A stretch of DNA of 64,000 nucleotides from Desertibaculum subflavum. Its GTDB lineage: Bacteria; Pseudomonadota; Alphaproteobacteria; Ferrovibrionales; Ferrovibrionaceae. The stretch covers positions 53,440-117,439 of the forward strand of contig QOZS01000012.1 of assembly GCA_003576705.1 (NCBI GenBank). Reading direction: 5' to 3'. A program made the position numbers and the translations under genes. Below, piece by piece: positions 7,391-17,638 of this stretch. Under the pieces are notes generated by a model. That model was not told the origin of the DNA. It saw nothing but the letters and a program-made list of their open reading frames with translations, and ran no database searches. Position 1 is the stretch's first letter, and each line of letters starts with the position of its first letter.

Positions 7391-9565
7391 ATGCCGGATA
7401 CCGAGTCGCCCGCCCGTCCCGCTGCCGTCCTGCTGCCGCTGCCGCTGGCGGGCGCCTACGACTATCTGGTGCCGGCGGGCGTGCGGCCGGGCGAGTTGGT
7501 GCTGGCGCCGCTAGGGCGCAGCATCAGCCTGGGCGTGGTCTGGGGCGCGGCGACCGGCGAGGTTGACGCCGCCAAGCTGAAGGCCGTCGAAGCCGGCATC
7601 GACTGTCCCCCGCTGCCGCCGGAGACCCGCACCTTCGTCGATCGCATCGCCGACTACACGCTGACGCCGCCGGGCGCGGTCCTGCGCATGTGCCTCAGCA
7701 CCAGCGCCGCACTGGAGCCGCCGCCGCCGAAGATCGCCTATGCCCTCGGCCCGGCGGTGCCGGAGCGGCTGACCGCGGCGCGCCGGCGCGTGATCGACGT
7801 GCTGCAAGACGGCCCGCCGCGCAGCGTGGCCGACATCGCGGAGGCCGCCGGGGTCGGCACCGGCGTGGTGCGCGGCCTGATTGACGCCGGCGCGCTGACC
7901 GCGATCGAGCTGCCGGCGCATGCGCCGCCCCCGCTGCCCGATCTGGCGCGGCCGGGGCCCGATCTCAGCAAGGCGCAGCGCGAGGCGGCGGCGGCGCTGC
8001 AGGCGCGCGTCGACGAGGGCGCCTTCTCGGTCACCCTGATCGACGGCGTCACCGGCTCCGGCAAGACCGAGGTCTATTTCGAGGCGATCGCCGCCGCCGT
8101 GGCCAAAGGGCGGCAGGTGCTGGTGCTGCTGCCCGAGATTGCGCTGTCGGCGCAGTGGCTGACGCGCTTCGAGGCACGCTTCGGCGTGGCGCCGACCGAG
8201 TGGCATTCCGACCTGAGATCGACCGAACGGCGGCGCAACTGGCGCCATGTCGCGACCGGCGCGGCGCATGTGGTGGTCGGCGCGCGTTCGGCGCTGTTCC
8301 TGCCTTATCCCCGGCTCGGCCTGATCGTGGTCGACGAGGAGCACGACGCCTCGTTCAAGCAGGAGGACGGCGTGCGCTATCACGCGCGCGACATGGCGGT
8401 GTTGCGGGCGCAGATCGGCGGCTTCCCCGCCGTGCTCGCCTCGGCGACGCCCTCGCTGGAAACGCGCTTCAATGTCGAGCGCGGGCGCTACAGGGCCGTG
8501 CACCTGCCGAACCGGCACGGCGCGGCGGAGCTGCCGCAGATCCGCATGATCGACTTGCGCCGCGAGCCGCCGGCGCGCGGGCGCTGGCTGTCGCCGCCGC
8601 TCACGGCTGCTGTTCAGGAGACATTGGCCGCCGGCGAGCAGGCGCTGCTCTTCCTCAACCGCCGCGGCTATGCGCCGCTCACGCTCTGCGGCGCCTGCGG
8701 CCACCGCCTGCAATGCCCGAACTGCTCGACCTGGCTGGTCGAGCACCGTTTCGCCGGCCAGCTGCGCTGCCATCATTGCGGCCACGAGACGCGGCCGCCG
8801 CCGGCCTGCCCGGCCTGCGGCGCGGAAGGGCGCTTCAAGCCCTGTGGCCCGGGCATCGAGCGGCTGGCCGAGGAAGCGGCGGCGCTGTTTCCGGAGGCGC
8901 GTATCGCCACCGCCGCTTCCGATCTGCTGGTCGGCCCGCGTGCGGCAGAGGAGCTGGTGCGCAAGGTCCTCGACCGCGAGATCGACCTGCTGGTCGGCAC
9001 CCAGGTGCTGGCCAAGGGCCATCACTTCCCGATGCTGACCCTGGTCGGCGTGGTGGACGCCGATCTCGGCCTCGCCGGCGGCGACCTGCGCGCGGCCGAG
9101 CGCACCTATCAGCTGCTGAGCCAGGTGGCCGGCCGGGCCGGCCGGGCCGAGCATCCGGGGCGGGTGCTGCTGCAAAGCTACATGCCGGAGGCGCCGGTGC
9201 TGCAGGCCCTCGTCACCGGCGATGTCGACGGCTTCATCGCCGGCGAGATGGCGGCGCGGCGCGAGGCCGGCATGCCGCCCTATGGCCGGCTCGCCGCGCT
9301 GATCGTCTCCGGCAAGACGCCGGAGCTGGTCGGCGCCCTGACGCGTGAGCTCGCCCGCACCGCGCCAAACGATCAGGGCCTCGAAGTCTGGGGCCCGGCG
9401 CCGGCACCGCTCACGCTGCTGCGCGGGCGGCATCGCCAGCGCTTCCTGGTCAAGGCCGATCGCGGCGTCCGGCTGCAGGCCGCGCTGCGGCGCTGGCTGG
9501 CGCCGATCAAGCCGCGCGCCGACCTTCGCATCGAGGTCGATGTCGATCCCCACTCCTTCCTGTGA
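7391..9565 (+). CDS. priA: Primosomal protein N' (PriA helicase)
   Basis: The 724-residue PriA restarts stalled replication forks by binding forked DNA and loading the primosome. Visible elements are the N-terminal 3'-DNA-binding domain ([14 protein letters not shown]), Walker A GVTGSGKT (about 219-226), the DEEH Walker B box (about 314-318), and a paired zinc-binding region (LCGACG, CPNC, CHHCG, CPACG, about residues 434-480). The C-terminal helicase motif QVAGRAGR is also present. An odd feature is a 6-bp GC stem (7370-7375 with 7385-7390) that ends directly at the ATG and contains the only G-rich sequence that could serve as a ribosome-binding site. Confidence 0.93.
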   Translation: MPDTESPARPAAVLLPLPLAGAYDYLVPAGVRPGELVLAPLGRSISLGVVWGAATGEVDAAKLKAVEAGIDCPPLPPETRTFVDRIADYTLTPPGAVLRMCLSTSAALEPPPPKIAYALGPAVPERLTAARRRVIDVLQDGPPRSVADIAEAAGVGTGVVRGLIDAGALTAIELPAHAPPPLPDLARPGPDLSKAQREAAAALQARVDEGAFSVTLIDGVTGSGKTEVYFEAIAAAVAKGRQVLVLLPEIALSAQWLTRFEARFGVAPTEWHSDLRSTERRRNWRHVATGAAHVVVGARSALFLPYPRLGLIVVDEEHDASFKQEDGVRYHARDMAVLRAQIGGFPAVLASATPSLETRFNVERGRYRAVHLPNRHGAAELPQIRMIDLRREPPARGRWLSPPLTAAVQETLAAGEQALLFLNRRGYAPLTLCGACGHRLQCPNCSTWLVEHRFAGQLRCHHCGHETRPPPACPACGAEGRFKPCGPGIERLAEEAAALFPEARIATAASDLLVGPRAAEELVRKVLDREIDLLVGTQVLAKGHHFPMLTLVGVVDADLGLAGGDLRAAERTYQLLSQVAGRAGRAEHPGRVLLQSYMPEAPVLQALVTGDVDGFIAGEMAARREAGMPPYGRLAALIVSGKTPELVGALTRELARTAPNDQGLEVWGPAPAPLTLLRGRHRQRFLVKADRGVRLQAALRRWLAPIKPRADLRIEVDVDPHSFL

Positions 9566-9628
9566 GAAACGCGTGCCGACCACGCGCGTCACTGTGACGG
9601 CCGCGCCGCGGCGGCTTATCATGCGGCC

Positions 9629-9823
9629 ATGAACCTGTTCGGGATCCTGGCCGCGATCACCATGCTGGCGGTGCTGACGGTGCTGCTGGCCGGCGTCGTG
9701 GTGATGGCGCGCGGCGGCGAGTTCAACCGCCGCTGGGGCAATGTGCTGATGCGCTGGCGCGTGCTGCTGCAGCTCGTCGCCATCGTGCTGATCGTGCTCG
9801 CCTTCCTGTTCTCCGGACGGTGA
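9629..9823 (+). CDS. HIG1-like twin-transmembrane protein
   Basis: This 64-residue protein has two membrane helices (about residues 4-27 and 43-61) joined by a short loop, RGGEFNRRWGNVLMRWR. The RRWGNxLMRWR motif matches the hypoxia-induced (HIG1) twin-transmembrane family, often encoded just before cobalamin adenosyltransferase in alphaproteobacteria. Relatives assist respiratory complexes in mitochondria; the bacterial role is unknown. The adenosyltransferase gene begins 7 bases after its stop. Confidence 0.8.
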   Translation: MNLFGILAAITMLAVLTVLLAGVVVMARGGEFNRRWGNVLMRWRVLLQLVAIVLIVLAFLFSGR

Positions 9824-9830
9824 CCCGGCC

Positions 9831-10394
9831 ATGGTGAAGCTGACCCGCATCTACACCCGTGGCGGCGACAAGGGCGAAACCTCGCTCGGCGACGGCACCC
9901 GGGTGCCGAAGCACGCCTTGCGCGTCGCCGCCTATGGCGAGGTCGACGAGGCCAATGCCGTGCTCGGCCTCGCCCGCCTGCACGCGGCGGGCGAGATCGA
10001 CGTCATGCTTTCCCGCATCCAGAACGACCTGTTCGACCTCGGGGCCGATCTCTGCACCCCGTTCGAGGACAAACCGAAATATCCGCCGCTTCGCATCGTC
10101 GAGGCCCAGGTCGAACGCCTGGAGCGCGAGATCGACGCGATGAATGCCGGCCTCGCGCCGCTCAATTCCTTCATCCTGCCGGGCGGCACGGCGCTCGCCG
10201 CCCATCTGCATCTCGGCCGCACCGTGGCGCGGCGGGCCGAGCGGGCGATCACCCTGCTTGCGGCTCACGAGAGCGTGAACGATGCAGCGATCCGCTATAT
10301 CAATCGATTGTCCGATCACTTATTCGTTCTTGGCCGCAAAGCCAATGAAGACGGCGCCAGAGACGTCCTGTGGATTCCCGGGGCGAACCGTTGA
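9831..10394 (+). CDS. Cob(I)yrinic acid a,c-diamide adenosyltransferase, PduO type
   Basis: The 187-residue enzyme transfers adenosyl from ATP to cob(I)alamin to form coenzyme B12. It shows the PduO-type ATP-binding N-terminus TRGGDKGETSLGDG, the AYGEVDEANAVLG segment, and the C-terminal helix with RRAERAI and NRLSDHLFVLGR. The length is usual for bacterial PduO-type enzymes. It begins 7 bases after the HIG1-like gene, consistent with one operon. B12-dependent enzymes are not seen in the window. Confidence 0.9.
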   Translation: MVKLTRIYTRGGDKGETSLGDGTRVPKHALRVAAYGEVDEANAVLGLARLHAAGEIDVMLSRIQNDLFDLGADLCTPFEDKPKYPPLRIVEAQVERLEREIDAMNAGLAPLNSFILPGGTALAAHLHLGRTVARRAERAITLLAAHESVNDAAIRYINRLSDHLFVLGRKANEDGARDVLWIPGANR

Positions 10395-10457
10395 CACCGC
10401 CCGCTATCTTGGCAGCAGTAATCAAGTTCTAACCGGCCAATACTCGATACGCGCGAT

Positions 10458-10486
10458 TTGATTTCTCTAATCGGCAAATATATTAT
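10458..10486 (+). promoter_or_regulatory. Candidate promoter of mucR
   Basis: TTGATT and TATTAT are separated by 17 bases in an AT-rich stretch ahead of mucR. The predicted start lies about 27 bases before the ATG, and a GCGGAGGCAAACG ribosome-binding site follows. MucR/Ros proteins commonly bind AT-rich DNA in their own promoters, so autoregulation is plausible. Confidence 0.5.
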
Positions 10487-10519
10487 CCATTTCACAAAAT
10501 TGCTCAGCGGAGGCAAACG

Positions 10520-10933
10520 ATGAACGAAAAGGCGGAAAAGGGAGAGATCCTCGGCCTTACGGCCAACATCGTGGCCTCCCATGTGGCCAACAACCGCGTG
10601 GATTCTACCGACCTGCCGCAGCTGATACGGCAGGTCTATGGCGCGCTCTCGGGCCTCGGCGAACAGGAGATTCCCACGGAGAAACTGCAACCGGCGGTGC
10701 CGGTGAAGCGGTCGATCCACCCCGACTACATCATCTGCCTCGAGGACGGCAAAAAGCTGAAGATGTTGAAGCGGCACCTGAAGACCGCGTACAATATGAC
10801 CCCGGAGCAGTACCGGGAGAGATGGGCCTTGCCGCCGGATTATCCCATGGTGGCGCCCAATTACGCTAACCAACGGCGGGAACTTGCGAAAAAGATCGGA
10901 CTTGGCACAGCGCGAAGCCGCGGAAGACGGTAA
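10520..10933 (+). CDS. mucR: MucR/Ros family transcriptional regulator
   Basis: The 137-residue protein is a global regulator of the MucR/Ros family that binds AT-rich DNA through a single compact zinc-finger-like domain. The domain spans about residues 65-105 (IHPDYIICLEDGKKLKMLKRHL, then YNMTPEQYRERW). The second canonical Ros cysteine is replaced by D76 (CLED), and the usual last histidine position is Y91; C73 and H86 remain. Zinc-poor MucR relatives with such changes are known. It lies upstream of fur and overlaps its start. Confidence 0.9.
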   Translation: MNEKAEKGEILGLTANIVASHVANNRVDSTDLPQLIRQVYGALSGLGEQEIPTEKLQPAVPVKRSIHPDYIICLEDGKKLKMLKRHLKTAYNMTPEQYRERWALPPDYPMVAPNYANQRRELAKKIGLGTARSRGRR

Positions 10934-11435
10934 CCGTAAAAGGCTCCACCTGAAGCGGCGGGCCGGCGAGGAGCGCGAGGACGAGGCCGACCTGCTTGCA
11001 CGCATCGAGAAAGTCTGCGCCGAGCGCGGCTTCCGCATGACGGAGCAGCGCCGGGTCATCGCCGATGTCCTGGCCAAGGCGCATGACCACCCCGATGTGG
11101 ATGCCCTGCACCGGCGCGCGGTGGCGGTGGATTCGCGCATCAGCCTCGCCACGGTCTACCGCACGGTCCGCACCTTCGAGGAGGCGGGCATCCTGACCCG
11201 GCACGATTTCGGCGACGGGCGAGCCCGCTACGAGCAGGCGCCCAGGGCGCACCATGACCACCTGATCGACCTGTCGACCGGCAACGTGGTCGAGTTCCGC
11301 AACGAGGAGATCGAGGAGCTGCAGCGCCGGGTGGCACAGCAGCTCGGCTTCAAGCTGGTCGACCACCGGCTGGAGCTCTATGCCGTGCCGGCCGATGGCC
11401 CAGCCTCGTCGCGGGGCAAGCGCGGCGGCAACTGA
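10884..11435 (+). CDS. fur: Fur family metal-responsive repressor
   Basis: The 183-residue protein has a basic, charged extension (residues 1-36), then a Fur winged helix (RGFRMTEQRRVIADVLAKA, ISLATVYRTVRTFEEAGIL) and the metal-binding dimerisation domain (HHDHLIDLSTGNVVEF). No CxxC zinc site is present. The winged-helix and HHDH patterns match alphaproteobacterial Fur/Mur. No ATG or GTG is available before the conserved core; the start is TTG at 10884 or 10902, both inside the end of mucR, so translation may be coupled to mucR. plsC follows after 9 bases. Confidence 0.85.
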   Translation: MRKRSDLAQREAAEDGNRKRLHLKRRAGEEREDEADLLARIEKVCAERGFRMTEQRRVIADVLAKAHDHPDVDALHRRAVAVDSRISLATVYRTVRTFEEAGILTRHDFGDGRARYEQAPRAHHDHLIDLSTGNVVEFRNEEIEELQRRVAQQLGFKLVDHRLELYAVPADGPASSRGKRGGN

Positions 11436-11444
11436 CGGCGTCCG

Positions 11445-12281
11445 ATGGCGACCATCCGCGCCTGGAGCATCGCTTTCCTGTTCCTCGTCTGGACGCTGCC
11501 GCTGATGCCGGTGCAGCTGGTCATGGCGGCGCTGGGCCTGCGCGGCGCGGCCTGGCTGCCGGTCTACTACCACCGCGTGGTCTGCTACCTGCTCGGCGTG
11601 CAGGTGGAGGTGCGCGGCACGCCCAACGGCGACGGCCCGACGCTGTTCGCCTCCAACCACGTCTCATGGCTCGATATCCCGGTGCTGTCGACGGTCGCGC
11701 CGCTTTCGTTCATCGCCAAGTACGAGATCGCCGGCTGGCCGTTCTTCGGCTGGCTCGCCAGGCTGCAGCGCTCCGTCTTCATCGAGCGCAAGGCGCGCCG
11801 CACCGCCGATCACCGCGACGAGATGATGGTCCGGCTGGAGAAGGGCGACAATCTCGTGCTGTTCCCGGAGGGCACGTCGGGCGACGGCATCCACGTGCTG
11901 GCCTACAAGAGCGCCTTCTTCGCTCTGGCGGAGCGTCGGATCGACGGCCGGCCGCTGGTGGTGCAGCCGGTCTCCATCGCGCTGAGCCATCTCGACCAAA
12001 TGCCGGCCGGCCGCCGCTCGATGTCGGTCTATGCCTGGGTCGGCGACCAGGATCTGCTGCCGCATCTCTGGCGCTTCCTGAAATCGGGACCGACCCGCGT
12101 GGTGGTGGAGTTTCATCCGCCGGTGACGATCGCCGAGTTTCGTACCCGCAAGGACCTCTGCGCGCATTGCCGGCTGGAGACCATGCGGGGCGTCGATTCC
12201 GTGCTGACCGGACGACCGATCGACCGGCCGGTACCGCAGCCGCCGGCGCCGATGCTGCCGCCGATCGCGGAGGCAGCTTGA
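11445..12281 (+). CDS. plsC: 1-acyl-sn-glycerol-3-phosphate acyltransferase
   Basis: The 278-residue membrane-associated enzyme makes phosphatidic acid from lysophosphatidic acid. It has an N-terminal hydrophobic helix (about residues 5-32), the catalytic HX4D motif in NHVSWLD, the acyl-acceptor motif FPEGTSGDG, and a basic substrate region, FIERKARR. The gene sits between fur and miaB as in related alphaproteobacteria. A possible hemolysin-like label is common for relatives but the motifs support PlsC. Confidence 0.88.
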   Translation: MATIRAWSIAFLFLVWTLPLMPVQLVMAALGLRGAAWLPVYYHRVVCYLLGVQVEVRGTPNGDGPTLFASNHVSWLDIPVLSTVAPLSFIAKYEIAGWPFFGWLARLQRSVFIERKARRTADHRDEMMVRLEKGDNLVLFPEGTSGDGIHVLAYKSAFFALAERRIDGRPLVVQPVSIALSHLDQMPAGRRSMSVYAWVGDQDLLPHLWRFLKSGPTRVVVEFHPPVTIAEFRTRKDLCAHCRLETMRGVDSVLTGRPIDRPVPQPPAPMLPPIAEAA

Positions 12282-12291
12282 CGATGGGCTT

Positions 12292-13716
12292 GTGCGTGCT
12301 ATCACCGCGCCCCCTCGGATGACCGTCTCACCATCCCCGCCGGCCGGCGCCAGCCGCAAGGTCCACGTCAAGACCTATGGCTGCCAGATGAACGTCTATG
12401 ACAGCGGTCGCATGATCGACGCGCTGGCCCCGGCGGGATTCGGCGGCGCCGAGACGGCGGAGGAGGCCGATCTCGTCATCCTCAATACCTGCCACATCCG
12501 TGAGAAGGCGGCGGAGAAGATCTATTCCGAACTGGGCCGCCTGAACGTCCTGCAGCGCGAGCGCGCCGCCGAAGGCCGCCGGCTGATGATCGTTGTCGCC
12601 GGCTGCGTCGCCCAGGCCGAGGGCATGGAGCTGGCCCGCCGCGCGTCCAATGTCGACGTCGTGGTCGGTCCGCAATCCTATCACCGCCTGCCCGACCTGA
12701 TCGCCCGCGCCGCCGCGAGCCCGCCGGGCCGTCCCGCCCGGCTGGTCGACACCGACTTCCCGGTCGAGAGCAAGTTCGACCTTCTGCCGGAGGAAGCGAC
12801 GCCGCGCGGGCCGGCCGCCTTCCTCTCGGTGCAGGAAGGCTGCGACAAGTTCTGCTCGTTCTGCGTCGTGCCGTATACGCGCGGCGCCGAGTATTCCCGC
12901 CCCGCCGCCGACGTGCTGGCCGAGGCGCGCCGCCTCGCCGCCGGCGGCACTGTCGAGCTCACGCTGCTGGGCCAGAACGTCAACGCCTTTCACGGCGACG
13001 GGCCGGACGGCCGCAGCTGGTCGCTCGGCCGGCTGATCCGGGCGCTGGCCGAAATCGACGGCGTGCAACGGCTGCGCTACACCACCTCGCATCCGCTCGA
13101 GCTCGACGACGAGCTGATCGCAGCGCATCGGGACGTGCCGGCGCTGATGCCGTTCCTGCATCTCCCGGTGCAGTCCGGCTCCGACACCATCCTCGCCGCG
13201 ATGAACCGTCGTCACACCGCCGCGCATTATCGCGACATCGTCGCGCGCCTGCGCCGGGCGGTGCCGGATCTCGCGCTTTCCTCCGATTTCATCGTCGGCT
13301 TTCCCGGCGAGACGGAGGCGGATTTCGCCGCAACGCTCGACCTGGTGCGCCAGGTCGGCTTCGCCCAGGCCTATTCGTTCAAGTTCAGCCCCAGGCCCGG
13401 CACCCCGGCCGCCGAGATGACCGACATCACCGTTCCCGAGCCGGTGAAGGCCGAGCGGCTCGCCCGGCTGCAGGCGCTGGTCGGCGAGCAGCAGGCCGGG
13501 TTCAACCGCGCGACGATCGGGCGCACCATGCCCGTGCTGCTGGAGCGGCCGGGCCGCCGGCCGGGCCAGCTCGCCGGACGGTCGCCCTATATGCAGGCGG
13601 TGCATGTCGAAGCGCCCCTTACCCTGCAAGGCCGGATCGCGGCGGTGACGATCGAGAGCGCCGCCACCCTCTCGGTCACCGGCCGTCTGTCGGAGGCACC
13701 GTCCCGTGCGGCCTGA
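12292..13716 (+). CDS. miaB: tRNA-2-methylthio-N6-dimethylallyladenosine synthase MiaB
   Basis: The 474-residue radical-SAM methylthiotransferase modifies A37 of tRNAs reading UNN codons. The N-terminal UPF0004 domain supplies three cluster cysteines (YGCQMN, NTCHIR, AGCVAQ); the radical-SAM cluster motif is CDKFCSFC; a TRAM domain closes the protein. GTG at 12292 is used as start, but an ATG at 12319 would also give an intact enzyme. phoH overlaps its end by 11 bases. Confidence 0.93.
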   Translation: MRAITAPPRMTVSPSPPAGASRKVHVKTYGCQMNVYDSGRMIDALAPAGFGGAETAEEADLVILNTCHIREKAAEKIYSELGRLNVLQRERAAEGRRLMIVVAGCVAQAEGMELARRASNVDVVVGPQSYHRLPDLIARAAASPPGRPARLVDTDFPVESKFDLLPEEATPRGPAAFLSVQEGCDKFCSFCVVPYTRGAEYSRPAADVLAEARRLAAGGTVELTLLGQNVNAFHGDGPDGRSWSLGRLIRALAEIDGVQRLRYTTSHPLELDDELIAAHRDVPALMPFLHLPVQSGSDTILAAMNRRHTAAHYRDIVARLRRAVPDLALSSDFIVGFPGETEADFAATLDLVRQVGFAQAYSFKFSPRPGTPAAEMTDITVPEPVKAERLARLQALVGEQQAGFNRATIGRTMPVLLERPGRRPGQLAGRSPYMQAVHVEAPLTLQGRIAAVTIESAATLSVTGRLSEAPSRAA

Positions 13717-14701
13717 CCCGACGCGCGGGCCGAAGGGCAAGGCGGCGCCGGCAGCCGATCGCACCGCGCTGATCCTGCATTTCGAGAACAACGACCTGCT
13801 GCCGGAGCTGTACGGCGACCACGACCGCCACCTCGCCCGCATCGAGCAGAAGCTGGCGGTGACCATCGCGCCGCGCGGCAACCGGGTGGCGATCGCCGGC
13901 GACGGCGACCGCATGGCCGCCGGCGAGGTGCTGCGCGCCCTGTACCAGCGGCTGGAGCGCGGCGAGCCGGTGACGCTCGGCGATGTCGACGGGGCCATCC
14001 GCCTGGTCGCCGAGGGCGTCGACCCGTCGAGCGACGCGCTGCGTTTCCGCACCCGACGCAAGCTGATCGGCCCGCGCTCGCCGACCCAGGCGCGCTACAT
14101 GGCGGCGCTGGCCAAGCACGAGCTGGTGTTCGGCCTCGGCCCGGCCGGCACCGGCAAGACCTATCTGGCGGTCGCCGCCGCGGTGACCTTGCTGCTGGCC
14201 GGCAAGGTCGACCGCATCGTGCTGACCCGGCCGGCGGTGGAGGCGGGCGAGCGGCTCGGCTTCCTGCCCGGCGACATGCGCGAGAAGGTCGATCCCTATC
14301 TGCGCCCGCTGTTCGATGCTCTGGAAGACATGCTGCCGGGCGAGCAGATGACGCAGTGGATGGAGACGGGCAAGATCGAGGTCGCCCCGCTCGCCTTCAT
14401 GCGCGGCCGCACGCTCGCCCATTCCTTCATCATCCTGGACGAGGCGCAGAACGCGACGCCCATGCAGATGAAGATGTTCCTGACCCGCCTCGGCGAGCAT
14501 TCCCGCATGGCCGTCACCGGCGATCCGAGCCAGACCGACCTGCCGCCCGGCATGGTGTCGGGCCTGGCCGACGCGCTGGAAGTGATGGAGGATGTCGAGG
14601 AAGTGCCGGTCATCCGGTTCGGCGAGGCCGATGTGGTGCGCCATCCGATGGTGGCCCGCATCGTGCGCGCCTACGAGGCGCGGGAGCGGCGCCGCCGCTG
14701 A
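13706..14701 (+). CDS. ybeZ: PhoH family ATPase (YbeZ)
   Basis: The 331-residue cytoplasmic ATPase has Walker A ([13 protein letters not shown]), Walker B ([14 protein letters not shown]) and the [18 protein letters not shown] motif of PhoH proteins, after an N-terminal KH-like region. YbeZ proteins are encoded next to ybeY and are thought to act with it in RNA processing. The GTG start overlaps miaB by 11 bases, and ybeY begins one base after the stop, so the genes are coupled. Confidence 0.9.
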   Translation: MRPDPTRGPKGKAAPAADRTALILHFENNDLLPELYGDHDRHLARIEQKLAVTIAPRGNRVAIAGDGDRMAAGEVLRALYQRLERGEPVTLGDVDGAIRLVAEGVDPSSDALRFRTRRKLIGPRSPTQARYMAALAKHELVFGLGPAGTGKTYLAVAAAVTLLLAGKVDRIVLTRPAVEAGERLGFLPGDMREKVDPYLRPLFDALEDMLPGEQMTQWMETGKIEVAPLAFMRGRTLAHSFIILDEAQNATPMQMKMFLTRLGEHSRMAVTGDPSQTDLPPGMVSGLADALEVMEDVEEVPVIRFGEADVVRHPMVARIVRAYEARERRRR

Positions 14702-14702
14702 G

Positions 14703-15239
14703 ATGCCGATGCCGCCACCGCCGAAGATGGCCGGGCTGGAAGTCGAGGTCCGGATCACCCATTCCGACTGGCGGCGCGCCTTGCGTGCGCCGGCCGCGCT
14801 GTGCCGCGAGGCCGCCGCGGCGGCATTGGCGCGCGGCCGGGCCGGGCGTGGACGGCACAGCATCGCCTTCCTGCTGACCGACGATGCCGAGATGCGCCGC
14901 CTCAACCGGCGGTATCGTGGCAAGAACAAGCCGACGAACGTGCTATCATTCCCGGCGATGCCGGATGAGCGGGTCGCGGCCGGGGGAACGATTCCCGGAA
15001 CGGCGCGCCATCTCGGCGACGTGGCGCTGGCGCTGGAGACGGTGCGGCGCGAGGCGAAGGAGCAGGGCAAGACCGTGCGCAGCCATGTGAGCCATCTCGC
15101 CGTGCACGGCGTCCTGCACCTGATCGGCCATGACCACCAGAACGACGCGGAGGCGGAGGCGATGGAGGCGCTGGAGACGCGCATCCTGGCCGGCCTCGGC
15201 ATCGCCGATCCGTATCGCCTGACCAGGGATGACCGCTGA
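14703..15239 (+). CDS. ybeY: Endoribonuclease YbeY
   Basis: The 178-residue zinc-dependent endoribonuclease acts in 16S rRNA maturation and ribosome quality control. Its catalytic zinc motif HGVLHLIGHDH (H-x3-H-x5-H) and the preceding LNRRYRGKNKPTNVLSFP segment are complete. The ATG at 14703 is one base after the phoH stop; the reading frame stays open upstream, but the short start is the only one that agrees with the family's length. corC follows after 3 bases. Confidence 0.92.
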   Translation: MPMPPPPKMAGLEVEVRITHSDWRRALRAPAALCREAAAAALARGRAGRGRHSIAFLLTDDAEMRRLNRRYRGKNKPTNVLSFPAMPDERVAAGGTIPGTARHLGDVALALETVRREAKEQGKTVRSHVSHLAVHGVLHLIGHDHQNDAEAEAMEALETRILAGLGIADPYRLTRDDR

Positions 15240-15242
15240 ACC

Positions 15243-16097
15243 ATGAACGAGGACCGAAGTAGCGGACGCGACGAACCCCATCAGCGCAGCGGGTGGTTGC
15301 ACGACCTGCTGCGATCGATCGGGCTGATACCGCCCGGGGAGGGCGGCGCGGCGGGCGAGGACGGGCGCGAGGCGCCGCCGCTCGCCAAGGTGATGATCCG
15401 CAACCTGATGCGGATCGGCGAGCTCAGGGTCGGCGACGTGATGGTGCCGCGGGCCGACATCATGGGCGTCGAGGCGTCGAGCGGCCTGGACCTCACGGTC
15501 AAGGCCTTCCGCGAGGCCGGCCATTCGCGCCTGCCGGTATATCGCGGCACGCTCGACGAAGTGATCGGGATGCTGCACGTGAAGGACCTGCTGCCGCATT
15601 GGGGCGGCAACGGCGAATTCGCCATCCCGCTCATCGCCCGCCCGGTGTTGTTCGTCCCGCCTTCCATGCGGGTGCTCGACCTGCTCGGCGAAATGCAGGG
15701 CTCGCGCCTGCACATGGCGCTGGTGATCGACGAGTACGGCGGCATCGATGGCCTGGTCACCATCGAGGACCTGGTCGAGCAGATCGTCGGCGATATCGAG
15801 GACGAGTACGACGAGGCGGAGCCGCCGGCCCTGGTCGACCGGCCCGACGGCTCGATCGACACCATCGGCCGCGCCACCGTTGACGAACTCGAAAGCAAGC
15901 TCGGGCTCAACCTGCGGACCGACGAGTTCGAGGACGAGGTCGACACCGTAGGCGGGCTGGTGGTCGCGCTGGCCGGCCGGGTGCCGCGGCGCGGCGAGCT
16001 GATCCGCCATCCCGCCGGCATCGAGTTCGAGGTGCTGGACGCCAAATCGCGCCGCGTCGACCGGGTGCGCGTGCGCCGCTCCCGCGCCGCCGCCTGA
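15243..16097 (+). CDS. corC: CorC/HlyC-type CBS-domain protein
   Basis: This 284-residue soluble protein contains two CBS domains (from VGDVMVPRADIMGVEAS to VTIEDLVEQIVGDIEDEYD) and a C-terminal CorC_HlyC transporter-associated domain (about 195-280). It lacks the membrane DUF21 domain. CorC proteins are linked to magnesium/cobalt homeostasis; the label hemolysin is historical. The position between ybeY and lnt is the conserved one. Confidence 0.88.
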   Translation: MNEDRSSGRDEPHQRSGWLHDLLRSIGLIPPGEGGAAGEDGREAPPLAKVMIRNLMRIGELRVGDVMVPRADIMGVEASSGLDLTVKAFREAGHSRLPVYRGTLDEVIGMLHVKDLLPHWGGNGEFAIPLIARPVLFVPPSMRVLDLLGEMQGSRLHMALVIDEYGGIDGLVTIEDLVEQIVGDIEDEYDEAEPPALVDRPDGSIDTIGRATVDELESKLGLNLRTDEFEDEVDTVGGLVVALAGRVPRRGELIRHPAGIEFEVLDAKSRRVDRVRVRRSRAAA

Positions 16098-16117
16098 TCC
16101 GCCCGGGACGTATCGGC

Positions 16118-17638
16118 ATGGCGGCGTTCGCCGCGCGCGTCGCGGCGCTCACGGGCTGGCGCCGCGGCCTGCTCGCCCTCATCCTCGGCGCCGGCCTGAC
16201 GGCGGCGCAGCCGCCGGTCGATCTCGTAATCATGCTGGTGCCGGGCTTCACCGGGCTCTGCTGGCTGCTCGACGGCGCGCGCGGACGGCGCGGCCGGTTC
16301 GTCACGGTCTGGTGCTTCGCCTTCGGCCACTACCTGACCGGCGTCTACTGGATCAGCGAGTCCTTCTACGTCGATGCCGAGCGCTATGCCTGGCTGGTGC
16401 CGGTGCCGCTGCTGGTGCTGCCGGCCGTCATGGCGCTGCTGCCGGCCGCCGGCTTCGCCGCCGCGCCCTGGCCGCGGGCCGCGCTCGCCCGCCCCTTCGC
16501 GCTCGCCGCCATCTGGCTGGCGGTCGACTGGCTCAAGGCCTACGGCCTGCTCGGCTTTCCCTGGAACCTGGCCGGCCAGGCCTGGGACGCCTCGACCGCG
16601 ATGCTGCAGGCCTATGCCCTGCTCGGCATCTTCGGCGCTTCGCTCCTGACCGTGCTGATCGCCGCGCTGCCGGCGACGCTCGGCACGCGTCACGGCCGGC
16701 TCGCGGTCGGCGCCGGGATGGTGACGTTGGCCGCCTGGTGGGGCCTCGGCAGCTGGCGGCTGGCCGTCACCGAGATCGCGACGGTGCCCGGCGTGCAGCT
16801 GCGCCTGGTGCAGGCTAATATCGCGCAGCAGCAGAAATGGCTGCCGGAAGAGCGCTTCCGCAATCTCGAGCGGCAGATCGAGCTGTCGGCCGGCGGCGCG
16901 GCGACGCCGACCCATATCGTCTGGCCGGAGACGGCGGTGCCCTTCCTGCTCGATGCCGAGCCGCGGCTGCTGCAATACCTGGCCGAGCAGCTCGGCCCCG
17001 AGACCGTGCTGCTGGCCGGCGCGCTGCGGCGCAGCCCGCCCGGCCAGCCGGTCCAGGTGTGGAACAGCCTGCATGTGGTGCAGGGCGGCCAGGTGCTGGC
17101 GACCTATGACAAGCGGCACCTGGTGCCGTTCGGCGAGTTCCTGCCCTACCGCCCGTTGATGAGCCTGGTCGGACTCGACCGCGTGGCGCTCAGCGCCGTC
17201 GATTTCAGCGCGGGCGAGAGCGGCGACGGCCGCCTGCCGGTGCCGGGCGCCCCGCTCGCCCGCACCCTGATCTGCTACGAGGCGATCTTCCCGGCCGAGG
17301 TGCGCGACGGCGCCGAGGGCGCGGGCTGGCTGGTCAATGTCACCAACGACGCCTGGTTCGGCGTCAGCGCCGGGCCTTACCAGCACCTCGCCGCGGCCCG
17401 CGCCCGGGCGGTCGAGCTTGGCCTGCCGCTGGTGCGCGTGGCGGGCACCGGGGTGAGCGCGGTGATCGACCCGCTCGGCCGGTTTGCCGCAAGACTGGAA
17501 CTCGGCACCGCCGGCACCGCCGACAGCCCGCTGCCCGCTGCGATCAACGGTCGGACCGTGTATCATCGCTTCGGCGATAGCGTGTTCGGGGCGCTATGGC
17601 TTCTCTGCGCCATTGCCGCTTTTGTCACGCGACGGTAA
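16118..17638 (+). CDS. lnt: Apolipoprotein N-acyltransferase
   Basis: The 506-residue inner-membrane enzyme adds the third acyl chain to lipoproteins. About seven hydrophobic helices fill the first 220 residues, followed by the periplasmic nitrilase-like domain. The catalytic Glu-Lys-Cys triad is visible in WPETAVP, YDKRHLVPFGEFLP and LICYEAIFP. A final helix (LWLLCAIAAFVTRR) anchors the C-terminus. The gene closes the miaB - phoH - ybeY - corC - lnt run; a 260-base AT-rich gap follows before the xre gene. Confidence 0.93.
   Translation: MAAFAARVAALTGWRRGLLALILGAGLTAAQPPVDLVIMLVPGFTGLCWLLDGARGRRGRFVTVWCFAFGHYLTGVYWISESFYVDAERYAWLVPVPLLVLPAVMALLPAAGFAAAPWPRAALARPFALAAIWLAVDWLKAYGLLGFPWNLAGQAWDASTAMLQAYALLGIFGASLLTVLIAALPATLGTRHGRLAVGAGMVTLAAWWGLGSWRLAVTEIATVPGVQLRLVQANIAQQQKWLPEERFRNLERQIELSAGGAATPTHIVWPETAVPFLLDAEPRLLQYLAEQLGPETVLLAGALRRSPPGQPVQVWNSLHVVQGGQVLATYDKRHLVPFGEFLPYRPLMSLVGLDRVALSAVDFSAGESGDGRLPVPGAPLARTLICYEAIFPAEVRDGAEGAGWLVNVTNDAWFGVSAGPYQHLAAARARAVELGLPLVRVAGTGVSAVIDPLGRFAARLELGTAGTADSPLPAAINGRTVYHRFGDSVFGALWLLCAIAAFVTRR

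Noticed and set aside
7511..9850. Very long open frame on the minus strand across priA
   Set aside because: It mirrors priA in a GC-rich genome, has glutamine/arginine-rich low-complexity protein and no domain pattern; a shadow frame.
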